DNA from: Acidobacteriota bacterium
GTDB taxonomy: Bacteria > Acidobacteriota > Terriglobia > Terriglobales > Acidobacteriaceae
Length of the DNA stretch: 49,987 bases
Direction of reading: 5' to 3'
Assembly (NCBI GenBank): GCA_003225495.1
Contig: QIAJ01000036.1
Coordinates: forward strand, 15,332-65,318
Positions within the stretch are counted from its first letter, which is position 1. Each line of letters opens with the position of its first letter. A program made the translations under genes and the position numbers. Shown here piece after piece: positions 41,600 through 49,987 of the stretch. The notes beneath the pieces were generated by a model, which had not been told where the DNA came from, did not search any database, and saw only the letters and a list, made by a program, of their open reading frames with translations.

Positions 41600-42039
41600 C
41601 GGAATCAACGCACGAGAGAAAAGCTTCCCCAACTTTTCCGGCTTGGACTACCGCCTGCAATTTGTGCTCTCCTGACGCCGCGAATTCTGCCACCGCGCCA
41701 AACTGCCTGCCGTGAGCTGGGTCGTGCCCGATGGTCACGACTCCGAGCATCCCACGCACCGATCAGTATGGGACAAAACTGGACGACTGCTCAGGTCAAT
41801 GCGGTGATGAAAGGGGCCCGTGGTCGTCTACCGCGATTTTTGTAAACTGGGACGACAACGGAGGGTTCTACGATCACGTGGCTCCCCCTGCGCTTGACGC
41901 CTTTGGCGCAGGCATCGGCGTGCCGCTACTGATCATTTCGCCATTTGTCAGGCCCGGAACGGTTTACTCGAAGTTTGGTGGACGGGCGGTGTGGGTCTTC
42001 TTTTTCGTTCGGTTTGCTTTCGTAAACGCGATACCTTAA
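41600..42039 (+). pseudogene. Phosphoesterase (phospholipase C / acid phosphatase-like) remnant
   Basis: The three forward frames hold successive parts of one phosphoesterase-family protein. About 41620-41790: NFSGLDYRLQFVLS with a stop, then KLPAVSWVVPDGHDSEHPTH. About 41750-41815: APISMGQNWTTAQVNAVMKG. About 41815-41975: GPWSSTAIFVNWDDNGGFYD with HVAPPALDAFGAGIGVPLLI, then ISPFVRPGTVYSKFGG. In intact proteins these motifs lie in this order in a single frame. At least two frameshifts and a stop break it. The N-terminal two thirds are missing; 41469-41600 shows no family match. Its last bases overlap the stop of the K+-channel gene. Confidence 0.72.
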
Positions 42040-43178
42040 AAGTGATCTTCCGACACCCTCCCCGGCCGCTCCAAGGCCCGCGCCTGGATCGCTCGATCCC
42101 ACGGGCCACCCTGCCAGTTGTCTTTCCGTTGCTCGCTATGGATCCACGGAGGCAATGTCACATACAACCGTCGCGCCAGCGCCTGCGCATAAGGCTCATA
42201 CAGTGACCGCAACTCCTCCAAATGCGTTGGTGCTTCGGCGCCATCCGATAGAGTGACACCGTGGCGAGCCAATTCCGAGCGCAACCGCCGCGCTTCGTCT
42301 GGCGGAAGTCGATCCGCCTCATGCGGCAGATAACGCGCGTTGACCATCTGGGTCAGGTCGACGACCGCGTGACGCGCCATAGCGAACGTTAGTTTCGCCT
42401 GATCGGGATGGATATCGCCCACGCCAGTCATCACCAACGACGTCACATCCAGCATCGCAGTTAGCGCGCCCAGCCAGGACTGGTTGCTATGCTGCGACCG
42501 AAAAAATACCAGCACTGGATAAGAAATGTGCGTGGACAAAAGGTCCGCACACCAGCGCTCCCAGTCGCGAAAGATATCGTCGAGCACCGTTTGTTCCGGA
42601 CAACAACCCAGCCTGCCCAGAAATTCCGCCGCGCTGGGTGGTGAACCGGCACGGGCATCGAGGAGAGAAATTTCAATCTCGCGGGTCGTGAACGCCGAGT
42701 ACACGACCGGGAGGTATCCGATCACGACGCCAAGGAACGCGAACCCCATGCCCGCTTCCATTACCGCCAGTACTCGAGCGGCAGTGTTATTGGGAGTGAT
42801 GTCGCCGTAACCCAGGGTGAAAAAAGTCTCGCCGCTGTGATAGAGGAGAGTCCAGTGAGTGATCTTTTCACCGCTGGTTTGCAGATGGTCGCCGAGCCCG
42901 TACTGCACGAAAGCAAACCCGACAATCAATCCAGCAGCCCAGAAACCGAGAAGCACAATCAGGGATAGCGGTCCAAAATAGCCGAGAAAATTCTCCCGCC
43001 GCGAAGCCTTGCGAATATATTGCGCAGCGCGCGCCCAGGGCCTCCATGTGTTGCGGTAAAAGAAAGCGGTCAGCCGGAACCCGCGCTGCACGCGCCGGGG
43101 CAGCACAATCGTTTCAAAGGCGTCCAGGAGGATGCTAAGAATGATGCCCGCGCCGATGATTGTTGCCCACAGGTGCAT
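42036..43178 (-). CDS. Ion-channel protein with K+ channel-type selectivity filter
   Basis: A 380-residue membrane protein. A first helix (LWATIIGAGIILSILLDAFE) and a second (FGPLSLIVLLGFWAAGLIVG) are followed by a pore region HSGETFFTLGYGDITPNNTA with TLGYGD, matching the Ion_trans_2 selectivity filter, and a last helix (EAGMGFAFLGVVIGYLPVVY). The C-terminal ~200 residues are soluble with no family domain I recognise (QTVLDDIFRDWERWCADLLS). It probably conducts K+ or another cation and may be gated by its C-terminal domain. The gene is convergent with the phosphoesterase remnant and divergent from mutL. Confidence 0.85.
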   Translation of the reverse strand: MHLWATIIGAGIILSILLDAFETIVLPRRVQRGFRLTAFFYRNTWRPWARAAQYIRKASRRENFLGYFGPLSLIVLLGFWAAGLIVGFAFVQYGLGDHLQTSGEKITHWTLLYHSGETFFTLGYGDITPNNTAARVLAVMEAGMGFAFLGVVIGYLPVVYSAFTTREIEISLLDARAGSPPSAAEFLGRLGCCPEQTVLDDIFRDWERWCADLLSTHISYPVLVFFRSQHSNQSWLGALTAMLDVTSLVMTGVGDIHPDQAKLTFAMARHAVVDLTQMVNARYLPHEADRLPPDEARRLRSELARHGVTLSDGAEAPTHLEELRSLYEPYAQALARRLYVTLPPWIHSEQRKDNWQGGPWDRAIQARALERPGRVSEDHF

Positions 43179-43380
43179 AGCGAAAAAAGAAGTGATGTGG
43201 CGGGAATGGTAACAGATTCAGGAATGGATCAAAGCGTCAGGGTTTAGGAATCAAGCGCGACAGTCTTCGCTCGAGGTGCCTTTGGCGAAGTCGGTGCGGC
43301 ACTCATCACCTTCGGCGCTAGCCACTCTACCGCTATTTCTGTCACACTAACTACATAACACCAACCACTAACCACTGACC

Positions 43381-45336
43381 ATGGGCAAGATTCACGTCCT
43401 CTCCGAACGAGTTGCCAACCAGATCGCTGCCGGCGAGGTAGTGGAGCGTCCCGCATCGGTCGTGAAAGAACTTCTGGAAAACTCGCTCGACGCCGGTTCT
43501 ACGCGGATCCGTATTCACGTTGAAGCGGGCGGGAAGAAAGTCATCCAGATCACCGACAACGGCTGCGGCATGGTCCGCGACGATGCCATGCTCGCCTTCG
43601 AGCGCCATGCGACTTCGAAAATCAAGGAGAGTGAGGACCTGCTCAGTGTCGCGACCCTCGGATTTCGCGGCGAGGCGCTGCCTTCAATTGCTTCGATCGC
43701 GCGACTGCATCTTGAAACCCGAGCGAAGGAAGAGCCCGCAGGAACGGTGATCGAAATTAACGGCGGAAAGATGATCCGTGTGGAAGAGGCCGGGCTGCCG
43801 CTCGGCACTTCGATTACGGTGCGCGATCTGTTTTTCAACACTCCCGCGCGCAAGAAATTTCTGAAGGCGGAGTCAACCGAGCTTTCTCATATTGCGTCGC
43901 TGGTTACGCACTATGCGCTGGCGCATCCAGAAAAACATTTTGAGCTGCATTCCGCAACTAACGCGTTGTTGGTTGCGCCGCCGGTCGCAGGACATCGCGA
44001 GCGCGTGTACCAGGTGTTCGGCCAGGAGACGCTCGAACAACTGATCCCGCTGGCCGCGGTGCAACCGCTGGAACGCGTGGGGCTGCCGCAACCGCCACCG
44101 TGGCGGCGGGACCCGGAAGAAGACGCAGAAAAACAAGTGCCGGGCGAAGTCCGCCTGCACGGCTTCGTTTCGAAGCCGGAGATCCAGAAACTGAACCGCA
44201 ATTCGATTTTTATTTTCGTGAATGGCCGACTGATCCGCGACCGGCTAATCCAACACGGACTCACCGACGCTTACCGCAATATTCTGCCGCCGACGGTTTT
44301 TCCTGTGGTTTTGCTGTTCCTCGAAATGCCGACTGCGGAGGTCGATGTCAATGTTCATCCTTCCAAGACCGAGGTCCGCTTCCGGCAGCAGAGTGTAATT
44401 CATGATTTTGTGCGCGACTCGGCGCGCGCGGCGCTGATGAAAGCGCGCCCGGTTCCGCAGTTTCTTTCGGAAATCAATGCCCAGCCCTCCGCCAGTCGGG
44501 CGCTCACTCCGGGAACTCACGGCGGTAATGGTGTGAACGGTCCATGGCGCGATCTTGCCGAATCGGCTAGCGGAGGCTTTGCGTTGCAAGCGCCGGTCGT
44601 TTTGCCGGCCACGGCTCGCCTGGAGTTCGAAGGAGGAATTGCTGTCGAGGCGAACGCTGCAGTGGCGCTGGCTCGCGCGCCGGAAGTTGGCATCCCCGAT
44701 CACGGATGCGCGCCACCTATCGAGCAGGAAACGCAGACTCCTCCGACACTCGAATCGCTGCGGACGCTTCGCCCGCTCGGGCAGATTCGCAATTCGTTCA
44801 TCCTCGCCGTCAACGAAGACGGCCTGTGGATCATCGACCAGCACGTTGCTCACGAGCGTGTGCTGTTCGAAAGAATCCTGCGGCAACGCGCCGCGCGGCG
44901 GGTCGAGAGCCAGCGTCTCCTAATGCCGCTGGTCCTCGAACTGACTCCGGCGCAGCAGGCAATTTTCGGCGAAATCGCCGAAGAACTTGCGCACAACGGA
45001 TTCGAAGCCGAACCATTTGGCGCCCGCAGCGTTGCGGTAAAAATCGCACCGGCCGGAGTGGACGCCTCACAGGTCGAGCACATGTTGAACGAAATCTTCG
45101 AGCAGCTCACGCGCGAAGATCAGGCCGTGAATCTGGAAGCGATCCGCACCCGCATCGCCGCCTCGATCGCCTGCCATGCCGCCATCAAAGTCAACATGCC
45201 ACTCGAACAGAACAAGATGGAATGGCTACTGGCTGAACTGGCCAAGACAGAACATCCGATGAGTTGCCCGCACGGAAGGCCGGTGGTGCTGCGCTACTCG
45301 ATGGTGGATATTCAGAAGGCGTTCAAGAGGATTTAG
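43381..45336 (+). CDS. mutL: DNA mismatch repair protein MutL, endonuclease type
   Basis: A 651-residue mismatch-repair protein. The N-terminal GHKL ATPase has IAAGEVVERPASVVKELLEN, SLDAGSTRIRI, ITDNGCGMVRDDAMLAFERH and TLGFRGEALPSIASIARL. After a variable linker (about residues 370-460) comes the dimerisation domain. DQHVAHERVLFE at residues 486-497 matches the endonuclease motif DQHAx2Ex4E apart from Val for Ala, and CPHGRP lies near residue 629. These residues suggest a metal-dependent nicking MutL, as in bacteria without MutH. The ATG is preceded by a run of CACTAACCACTGACC words. mutS is not in the window. Confidence 0.96.
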   Translation: MGKIHVLSERVANQIAAGEVVERPASVVKELLENSLDAGSTRIRIHVEAGGKKVIQITDNGCGMVRDDAMLAFERHATSKIKESEDLLSVATLGFRGEALPSIASIARLHLETRAKEEPAGTVIEINGGKMIRVEEAGLPLGTSITVRDLFFNTPARKKFLKAESTELSHIASLVTHYALAHPEKHFELHSATNALLVAPPVAGHRERVYQVFGQETLEQLIPLAAVQPLERVGLPQPPPWRRDPEEDAEKQVPGEVRLHGFVSKPEIQKLNRNSIFIFVNGRLIRDRLIQHGLTDAYRNILPPTVFPVVLLFLEMPTAEVDVNVHPSKTEVRFRQQSVIHDFVRDSARAALMKARPVPQFLSEINAQPSASRALTPGTHGGNGVNGPWRDLAESASGGFALQAPVVLPATARLEFEGGIAVEANAAVALARAPEVGIPDHGCAPPIEQETQTPPTLESLRTLRPLGQIRNSFILAVNEDGLWIIDQHVAHERVLFERILRQRAARRVESQRLLMPLVLELTPAQQAIFGEIAEELAHNGFEAEPFGARSVAVKIAPAGVDASQVEHMLNEIFEQLTREDQAVNLEAIRTRIAASIACHAAIKVNMPLEQNKMEWLLAELAKTEHPMSCPHGRPVVLRYSMVDIQKAFKRI

Positions 45337-45450
45337 CCCTCGGCTCGTAGGATTCACAACCTTAATTGCTTGCCCGAGCTGAGAGCAGCGTGCTCGCGGA
45401 ACCGGTGGACCTCTGCGTTTGGGGCTGCGAGCTATGTTCTAATCAGATTA

Positions 45451-46304
45451 ATGACCGACATCGAACTCCAGGAGGCCCGAACGCAGAAGTGGCATCTCGA
45501 TGGCCAACCTGTGCGCACTCTCGATGAGGCGCGGGCGTTTCTGGAATCGGTTGGATTCTGCCTGATGTATCCGCAAAGGCCGCCGCTGCCGGTGCCGACT
45601 TTTGTCGGAGCCTGGGTTGGGGCGGACGATCATCTCCCCACATGGCAGCACGTCTTCGCAGATCCGCGCGCCAAAGAAGCTACGGACCTCATGGTGCGAT
45701 TGCTGCGGGACAAGGCTGCGTATGAAGCGCCATTGTTCGACGAGAATAACGCATTTCTGGTGGCCGCTTCCGTATTCCCGTATTTCTATGCGCTGGTCGG
45801 CGAACGCAATCCCAAGCAGCCTCCCAAAGGCACCTCGAGCGGCGGATATTCTCCACTGGCTTGCGATGCATTCGAGATGATCCGTCGCCGAGGACCGATC
45901 TCGAAAGCAAAACTGGGAGAGTTGCTGGGCGGATCGCTCTCAGTAGCTGGGCCAAGCTCCGCATTACACGGGTTGACTACACTGCCGAAGAAGGATCGGT
46001 GTGGGACGAACTGTCGCGCTGGGCGCCGAACCTGGTCCACGAAGGCGTCAGCCTTTCGGTCGCGGAAGCACTCTCGGCCGTAATTTCGAAGTATCTGGGA
46101 TGTGTGATCGCCGCCGATCAGGGTGAGGTGGAAACGTTCTTTTCGAATTTCGTCCCCCGTTCCCGCGTAAAGGATGCCATTAATGCGCTGCTCTCGGCGC
46201 GCGAACTGAGTTTCGTACACGTCGGCAAGCATTCACTTTTGCAGGTTACGCCTCCGAAGCAGGCGTTTGTGCCGCGAATCCGGCCACAGCAAGTGGGCAG
46301 CTGA
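45451..46304 (+). pseudogene. AlkZ-related (winged-helix) protein, frameshifted
   Basis: From the ATG at 45451 the first frame reads TLDEARAFLESVGFCLMYPQ, TFVGAWVGADDHLPTWQHVF and AFLVAASVFPYFYALVGERN, then CDAFEMIRRRGPISKAKLGE and LLGGSLS near 45940, the winged-helix part. The reading frame then turns to nonsense. The next frame takes up WAKLRITRVDYTAEEGSVWD and ELSRWAPNLVHEGVSLSVAE, finishing at the stop at 46304. The junction lacks about 10-15 residues that intact relatives have, so a deletion as well as a frameshift is likely at about 45940-45960. I recall such proteins as 'AlkZ-related' (linked to interstrand-crosslink glycosylases); function is by name only. Confidence 0.65.
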
Positions 46305-46354
46305 GTTTACTTTCCCGTTAACGTTGTCGCCCATGTAGAATTCCCTTCGCCCCG

Positions 46355-47047
46355 ATGACCGACCCAACTCCCCGTAAGCTCATCATCGCCATTGACGGTC
46401 CCGCCGGAGCCGGCAAGAGCACGATTGCTTCCCGCATCGCGCGCAAGCTTGGGTACGTCAATCTGGAGAGCGGCGCGATGTATCGCGCGCTCGCGCTGAA
46501 AGCGATCGAATGGGACACTTCCTTCGACGATGAAGCCGCGTTGATGAGGCTGGCCAATGACTCTCGCATCGAACTGGACCCCAGCATTGGAGGAAATCGC
46601 GTTCTGCTCGATGGATGCGATGTCTCGACGCGAATCCGTGAACGCGATGTGACCGAAGCTGCCTCGCGGGTTTCCGTCCATCCTAAAGTTCGGGAATGGA
46701 TGGTAGCCCGTCAGCGTGAAATGGGATTAGGCGGTGGGGTGGTCATGGAAGGCCGCGATATCGGCACGAAAGTCTTTCCTGACGCCGACGTCAAGATTTT
46801 CCTCGACGCTGACCCAGTCGTGCGAGAGCAACGACGACTCGAGCAACAGAAGATCCAAGGGGAGCCGGCAAAAGCCATGGCCGCCGAACTCCGGGAACGC
46901 GACCGCCGCGATCGAACTCGAGCCGTCTCTCCGCTGGTGGCGGCGCCGGACGCCGTCGTGGTCGATTCCACCGGGCTGAGTGAGGAGCAGGTTCTGGAAA
47001 AGGTTGAAGCACTGATCCGGCAGAAATTGCCGGCGACAGCTGACTAG
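46355..47047 (+). CDS. cmk: Cytidylate kinase
   Basis: A 230-residue kinase that phosphorylates CMP/dCMP with ATP. The P-loop is IAIDGPAGAGKSTIASRIAR at residues 11-30, then LGYVNLESGAMYRALALKAI, VSTRIRERDVTEAASRVSVH, VVMEGRDIGTKVFPDADVKI and FLDADPVVREQRRLEQQ, ending VVDSTGLSEEQVLEKVEALI. All are cmk hallmarks, so this is the true enzyme, unlike the paralogue at 1991. It is often followed by rpsA, but here a convergent sulfotransferase gene follows 7 nt later. Confidence 0.97.
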   Translation: MTDPTPRKLIIAIDGPAGAGKSTIASRIARKLGYVNLESGAMYRALALKAIEWDTSFDDEAALMRLANDSRIELDPSIGGNRVLLDGCDVSTRIRERDVTEAASRVSVHPKVREWMVARQREMGLGGGVVMEGRDIGTKVFPDADVKIFLDADPVVREQRRLEQQKIQGEPAKAMAAELRERDRRDRTRAVSPLVAAPDAVVVDSTGLSEEQVLEKVEALIRQKLPATAD

Positions 47048-47054
47048 CACTCAC

Positions 47055-48176
47055 CTATGCGCTCTGCGAGACCGTAAGAGCTTCTTCCGCAAAGCATTTC
47101 CACGTCGACAAGTCCCGATTGATCATGGCTTCGAGATCTTCCACCTCGGGGCGAAAGATGTCGTAGAGCCGGAGCGAGGTTTCACGCGGAAAGTCCCCGA
47201 ATGGCGAACCGCCGCCCAGAAACAGCTTACGCAGCGGAGAATCCCGGACTGCCGCGACTACTCTATCGAGCCGGCGGGCCTTGAACCAGTCCGCCATGGT
47301 GGTAGCGCTTCGCGTCCGATGGTAGTTGCGGGGGTGGGTCATAGTCTCGGAGGCGTGGATCGACGCCGTTTGGGAGGGAGTCAATACGAACCGGGGCACA
47401 TCAATGAAATCGACGAGCGTATCGAGAAATTTCTGCGGCTTGTCGCAGAGATCGTCGTAGAACATTGCCATTACTTGATCCGTGCCTAAGGCACGCTGCC
47501 ATATCCGGAGATTGGTAGCGTAGCGGCTCGAATCCAGCATCTCAGGATCACGTTCCATCGCCTGCTCAAAATTCCACGGAATGAGCCCATAAGCGCGCTT
47601 CAGTTTGTACAGAGAAATGACGCGCTCGACCGGATGCCGGAATATGCAGACAACTTTCGAGGGCGGCAACGTACGAGCGATCCGTTCGCTTGCTTCGACA
47701 GAAGCAAAATACGTGGGAGCGATCTCGCCCACCTGCCGGTCCTGCGCAGCATACCGGAAGTGGCCGCGGTACCAATCGAACCCGCGAAGAAAATGCTTGT
47801 CAAAGAAACGTGTCTCTTTGGTCGGCGCAGGGAGAATAGCTCGGCCTTTGAGGATTTCGTAAAGCCAGGTAGTTCCAGTTCGTGGAGGGCCGATCACGTA
47901 AAATGATGGGAGCCACGAGGCGTTGTCGCAATTGCCGTTTCGTCCAACACGGCCAACGGCTGAGATCCGGTCGATCCACGACTTAGTGTACGCAGACTCC
48001 TCCACTCGCTTCGCCAAGCTGTCCCCAATCCAGAAAAATGGTATGACGCCCCTTTTTGTTGAACAACTTCGACGCAGTGGCGAACAGCGCTGATACTTCC
48101 GTCTTGCGGTTACTCCGCCCCCCGAAACAACCTGGCAGCCTGAGGTTGCAACCTTCGATGAGCGGTGCTCAACCAT
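47055..48176 (-). CDS. PAPS-dependent sulfotransferase
   Basis: A cytosolic sulfotransferase. The 5'-phosphosulfate loop is YVIGPPRTGTTWLYEILKGR, and the 3'-phosphate motif is VVCIFRHPVERVISLYKLKR. Between them KETRFFDKHFLRGFDWYRGH resembles heparan-sulfate-type sulfotransferases; later GTDQVMAMFYDDLCDKPQKF is typical. It should move sulfate from PAPS to a hydroxyl or amine on a carbohydrate or lipid. The ORF is 373 residues, 60-80 longer than many relatives. The first ~65 residues are poorly conserved in type, and a TTG or GTG start near 48005-48015 could be the real one. No PAPS synthesis genes are adjacent. Confidence 0.85.
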   Translation of the reverse strand: MVEHRSSKVATSGCQVVSGGGVTARRKYQRCSPLRRSCSTKRGVIPFFWIGDSLAKRVEESAYTKSWIDRISAVGRVGRNGNCDNASWLPSFYVIGPPRTGTTWLYEILKGRAILPAPTKETRFFDKHFLRGFDWYRGHFRYAAQDRQVGEIAPTYFASVEASERIARTLPPSKVVCIFRHPVERVISLYKLKRAYGLIPWNFEQAMERDPEMLDSSRYATNLRIWQRALGTDQVMAMFYDDLCDKPQKFLDTLVDFIDVPRFVLTPSQTASIHASETMTHPRNYHRTRSATTMADWFKARRLDRVVAAVRDSPLRKLFLGGGSPFGDFPRETSLRLYDIFRPEVEDLEAMINRDLSTWKCFAEEALTVSQSA

Positions 48177-48231
48177 GGGTTGTTTTGTGGGTACCCTGAA
48201 AATAATGACAGCACTGGGACCAATTCAGGTC

Positions 48232-48693
48232 TTACTCGGCGGCAGGAGCCGGGCTCGAGTTTCCCATGTCGAGCGCCACCTTCCACGAGCCATCCTGCTG
48301 TTTTTTCCAGATAGAGGTGTACTTCCCATAGCGAGCGACAGTCTTGCCGTCTTTGTCTTTGGTTTTAAGTACGTAGTTGCCATAGGTGTAGCCCATATCG
48401 CCCGAAGCCGCCATTTCAGCCTTCACAGGCGCCCAGTTCAGCAAGAGGTCAGGGGGCCAAGCGGCTTCGTGGCGCATATCGGCTTTCGTTTTGACTCCGC
48501 CGCCATCTTCCAACTCGACCCCGTCCTCGGCGAAGTATGCGACAAAGGCGTCATGACCGTGTTCGGCAACGGCATGGGCAAAATCGGCTTCGAGTTTCCG
48601 GAGAAGATCAGGACCGGCAAGAGCTTTGTCCTGCGCCGCCACGGGGAGGACGAATGCACCAATAAGTAGCAACGCGAAGGCAAGTCGTTTCAT
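48232..48693 (-). CDS. DUF4440/SnoaL-like secreted protein
   Basis: A 153-residue exported protein. The ATG at 48693 follows SD GGAGA and a signal peptide MKRLAFALLLIGAFVLPVAA. The rest matches the NTF2-like DUF4440 fold: LRKLEADFAHAVAEHGHDAF with VAYFAEDGVELEDGG, then MGYTYGNYVLKTKDKDGKTV and YTSIWKKQQDGSWKVALDMG. These small ketosteroid-isomerase-like proteins bind ligands; substrates are mostly unknown. It is divergent from the mechanosensitive channel gene. Confidence 0.88.
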   Translation of the reverse strand: MKRLAFALLLIGAFVLPVAAQDKALAGPDLLRKLEADFAHAVAEHGHDAFVAYFAEDGVELEDGGGVKTKADMRHEAAWPPDLLLNWAPVKAEMAASGDMGYTYGNYVLKTKDKDGKTVARYGKYTSIWKKQQDGSWKVALDMGNSSPAPAAE

Positions 48694-48818
48694 GATGAGT
48701 CTCCTCGGTGCCACAGAAGCTGCAAATATCCAGACGGATCGCGAGCCCACACGTTAGCACGTCACAAACACAGGAACGACCGAATATTCCAGCCCGCATC
48801 GCGCCTGCTAAACTCTCC

Positions 48819-49987
48819 ATGATGAGCATGTTGCGTCATTTGACGATCGCTGCCGTGCTGGGGCTGCTGGTCGCGGCGGCCGGCATCGGCTTCGTCATGA
48901 CCCGCGATACCTCGCATCCCTCGAACCCCGTTCCCACAACACAGACTGCGATCATTGATCAGTCTCCGCTGAGGACGGCGCGGCAACTCGGGACACTGGC
49001 AGTGACTTCCGACGAACAACGGCTTGCTCAGGAAGCTTCCCGCATCGCAGACCATGAGATTGACCTCGCCTTTGCGAGCGCAATGCGCGAGGCTTCGGAG
49101 CATCCTACCGATCTCGATCCGAAGTACGAGGATCTGCATTTAAGAATCCTGCTCGCCCAATCGACGCTCACCGACGAGCAGTCCCGCCTCGACAAATTGC
49201 GGGCCCAGGCAGCCGCGGCCAAACCGGACGAGAAAGAGCGCCTACAGGACCAAATGGACCTGATCGAGGCCCAACAGGCACTGGACGAAGATGAATTGGA
49301 AGACGCGCGTCAGGACCTGATTCGCGAAGGTGGCAACCCGGAAGGTATGATGCAGCGCTTGCGTGCGGAACATGAAGCGGGACACAACGAAGCGGCCGCC
49401 GCACCCGCCCCTTCGCAGAGCGCGCCAGACCTCAACACCGGCAACCTGTACGGGCAAGTGCGCGCCTGGCTGTCGTTGAGGAACAAACAGGAACGGCTGG
49501 AGTCGGCGCGAAATGAAGCGAAGGTCCTCGCGAAAACCATGGCCGGGCAGCACGATGAAATTGAACACCGCGTTCAAAATGAGGAGTCGCAAAAGCAAGT
49601 CGCGCGCGCGCAAGCCTCCGGACTCGGCAAGGATACGGCTGCGGGTGGCGGATCCAAAAAGGCCACCTCCGATGCCATCAATACGCTGAAACATTTCTCC
49701 AACGACCAGAAGCTGCTCGTGGACTTCGACAAACGCATTCAGGACCTGCAGGATCTGAATAGCGTTTATGCCACCTGGGCCGGCATAGTGGCAATTCAGC
49801 AACGCGCCGCTGTGCATGCCATGCTGCGCTCCATTCTTTGGATTCTGCTGATCGCCACGCTGGGATACGGTGCCAGCCGGCTGGTCGATCGATTCCTGAC
49901 TGGCGAGAGGGCGGACAAGAAACACCTTTTCTCATTGCGCGCCGTTTTGCGGTTCGCTCTGCAGGCACTGGTGGTCCTGCTGGTCGC
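48819..49987 (+). CDS. Large mechanosensitive-channel-type protein, 3' end outside window
   Basis: From the ATG at 48819 the frame is open to the right edge (389 complete codons). The N-terminus MMSMLRHLTIAAVLGLLVAA is a signal/membrane anchor. A long, highly charged coiled-coil region follows (YEDLHLRILLAQSTLTDEQS; LRAEHEAGHNEAAAAPAPSQ; NKQERLESARNEAKVLAKTM). A membrane helix (LRSILWILLIATLGYGASRL) and a second (SLRAVLRFALQALVVLL) follow near the edge. This layout matches the N-terminal part of large MscS-family channels (YbiO/MscM type), whose pore would lie beyond the window. The pore motif is not visible, so the family is inferred. Confidence 0.7.
   Translation, partial: MMSMLRHLTIAAVLGLLVAAAGIGFVMTRDTSHPSNPVPTTQTAIIDQSPLRTARQLGTLAVTSDEQRLAQEASRIADHEIDLAFASAMREASEHPTDLDPKYEDLHLRILLAQSTLTDEQSRLDKLRAQAAAAKPDEKERLQDQMDLIEAQQALDEDELEDARQDLIREGGNPEGMMQRLRAEHEAGHNEAAAAPAPSQSAPDLNTGNLYGQVRAWLSLRNKQERLESARNEAKVLAKTMAGQHDEIEHRVQNEESQKQVARAQASGLGKDTAAGGGSKKATSDAINTLKHFSNDQKLLVDFDKRIQDLQDLNSVYATWAGIVAIQQRAAVHAMLRSILWILLIATLGYGASRLVDRFLTGERADKKHLFSLRAVLRFALQALVVLLV

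Noticed and set aside
41384..41845. 153-codon ORF after the glycosyltransferase
   Set aside because: Its first part is out of frame with the glycosyltransferase end, and only the part from about 41750 matches the phosphoesterase; treated as remnant.
44245..44886. Minus-strand ORF of 213 codons within mutL
   Set aside because: Antisense shadow of mutL with no protein features.
1..49987. CRISPR arrays, tRNA/rRNA genes, insertion sequences
   Set aside because: I looked for regularly spaced repeats, cloverleaf-like blocks and transposase motifs and found none I could support by reading alone; a covariance-model scan would be decisive for tRNAs.

Overview
The window looks like chromosomal DNA of an Acidobacteriota bacterium, probably from the Terriglobales/Koribacteraceae group. 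This is an inference from gene content, not from a marker gene. The signs are two DUF1800 proteins (one paired with DUF1501), an ECF sigma / anti-sigma / B-box / DUF4097 operon, PilZ and PspC zinc-ribbon proteins, HAF-repeat proteins, about 58-60 % G+C by eye, and intergenic DNA rich in small inverted repeats. I see no rRNA, tRNA, CRISPR array, transposase or phage gene.

Layout. 1-1779 (minus): start of an Ig/IPT-DUF1800 lipoprotein cut by the left edge. 1991-6987 (minus): an operon encoding a TolC-EmrA-EmrB-type tripartite efflux pump, ending in a cytidylate-kinase-like gene. 7101-8108 (minus): amidohydrolase, divergent from a PilZ gene (8256). 9011-12329: DUF1800 + DUF1501 export pair. 12337-16717: Rieske ferredoxin, DUF4097 protein, methyltransferase, aroA, alpha/beta hydrolase. 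16798-19928: PspC, TPR and zinc-ribbon proteins, thiD. 20370-21608: rlpA-like gene and pyrF, with a clear terminator. 21694-29193: small zinc ribbon, frameshifted DUF2721 gene, HAF-repeat protein with an in-frame amber codon, S33 peptidase, ICMT-like protein, glutaryl-CoA-dehydrogenase-like protein, a large secreted protein, a multiply frameshifted carboxymuconolactone-decarboxylase remnant and a small secreted protein. 29502-30536: glpX.

30669-34589 is the best candidate for a dedicated system. It has a recognisable ECF-type promoter, an ECF sigma factor, a zinc-finger anti-sigma factor, a B-box protein with two LiaI/LiaF-like membrane repeats, and a DUF4097 protein with a third such repeat. 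All four genes overlap end to start. It is most simply read as an envelope-stress circuit that regulates itself.

34764-49987: MFS exporter, fabI, tsaE, GNAT, kdsD-like gene (with a 26-residue insert resembling an intergenic repeat), GT39-like membrane glycosyltransferase, decayed phosphoesterase, K+-channel-like protein, mutL (endonuclease type), a frameshifted AlkZ-related gene, cmk, sulfotransferase, a DUF4440-like secreted protein and the start of a large MscS-type channel cut by the right edge.

The window holds at least four broken genes plus one in-frame nonsense codon in 50 kb. Some breaks lie at short homopolymers and could be sequence errors. Others (the carboxymuconolactone decarboxylase and the phosphoesterase) carry several lesions and look like real decay. 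Housekeeping genes are scattered singly rather than in long operons.
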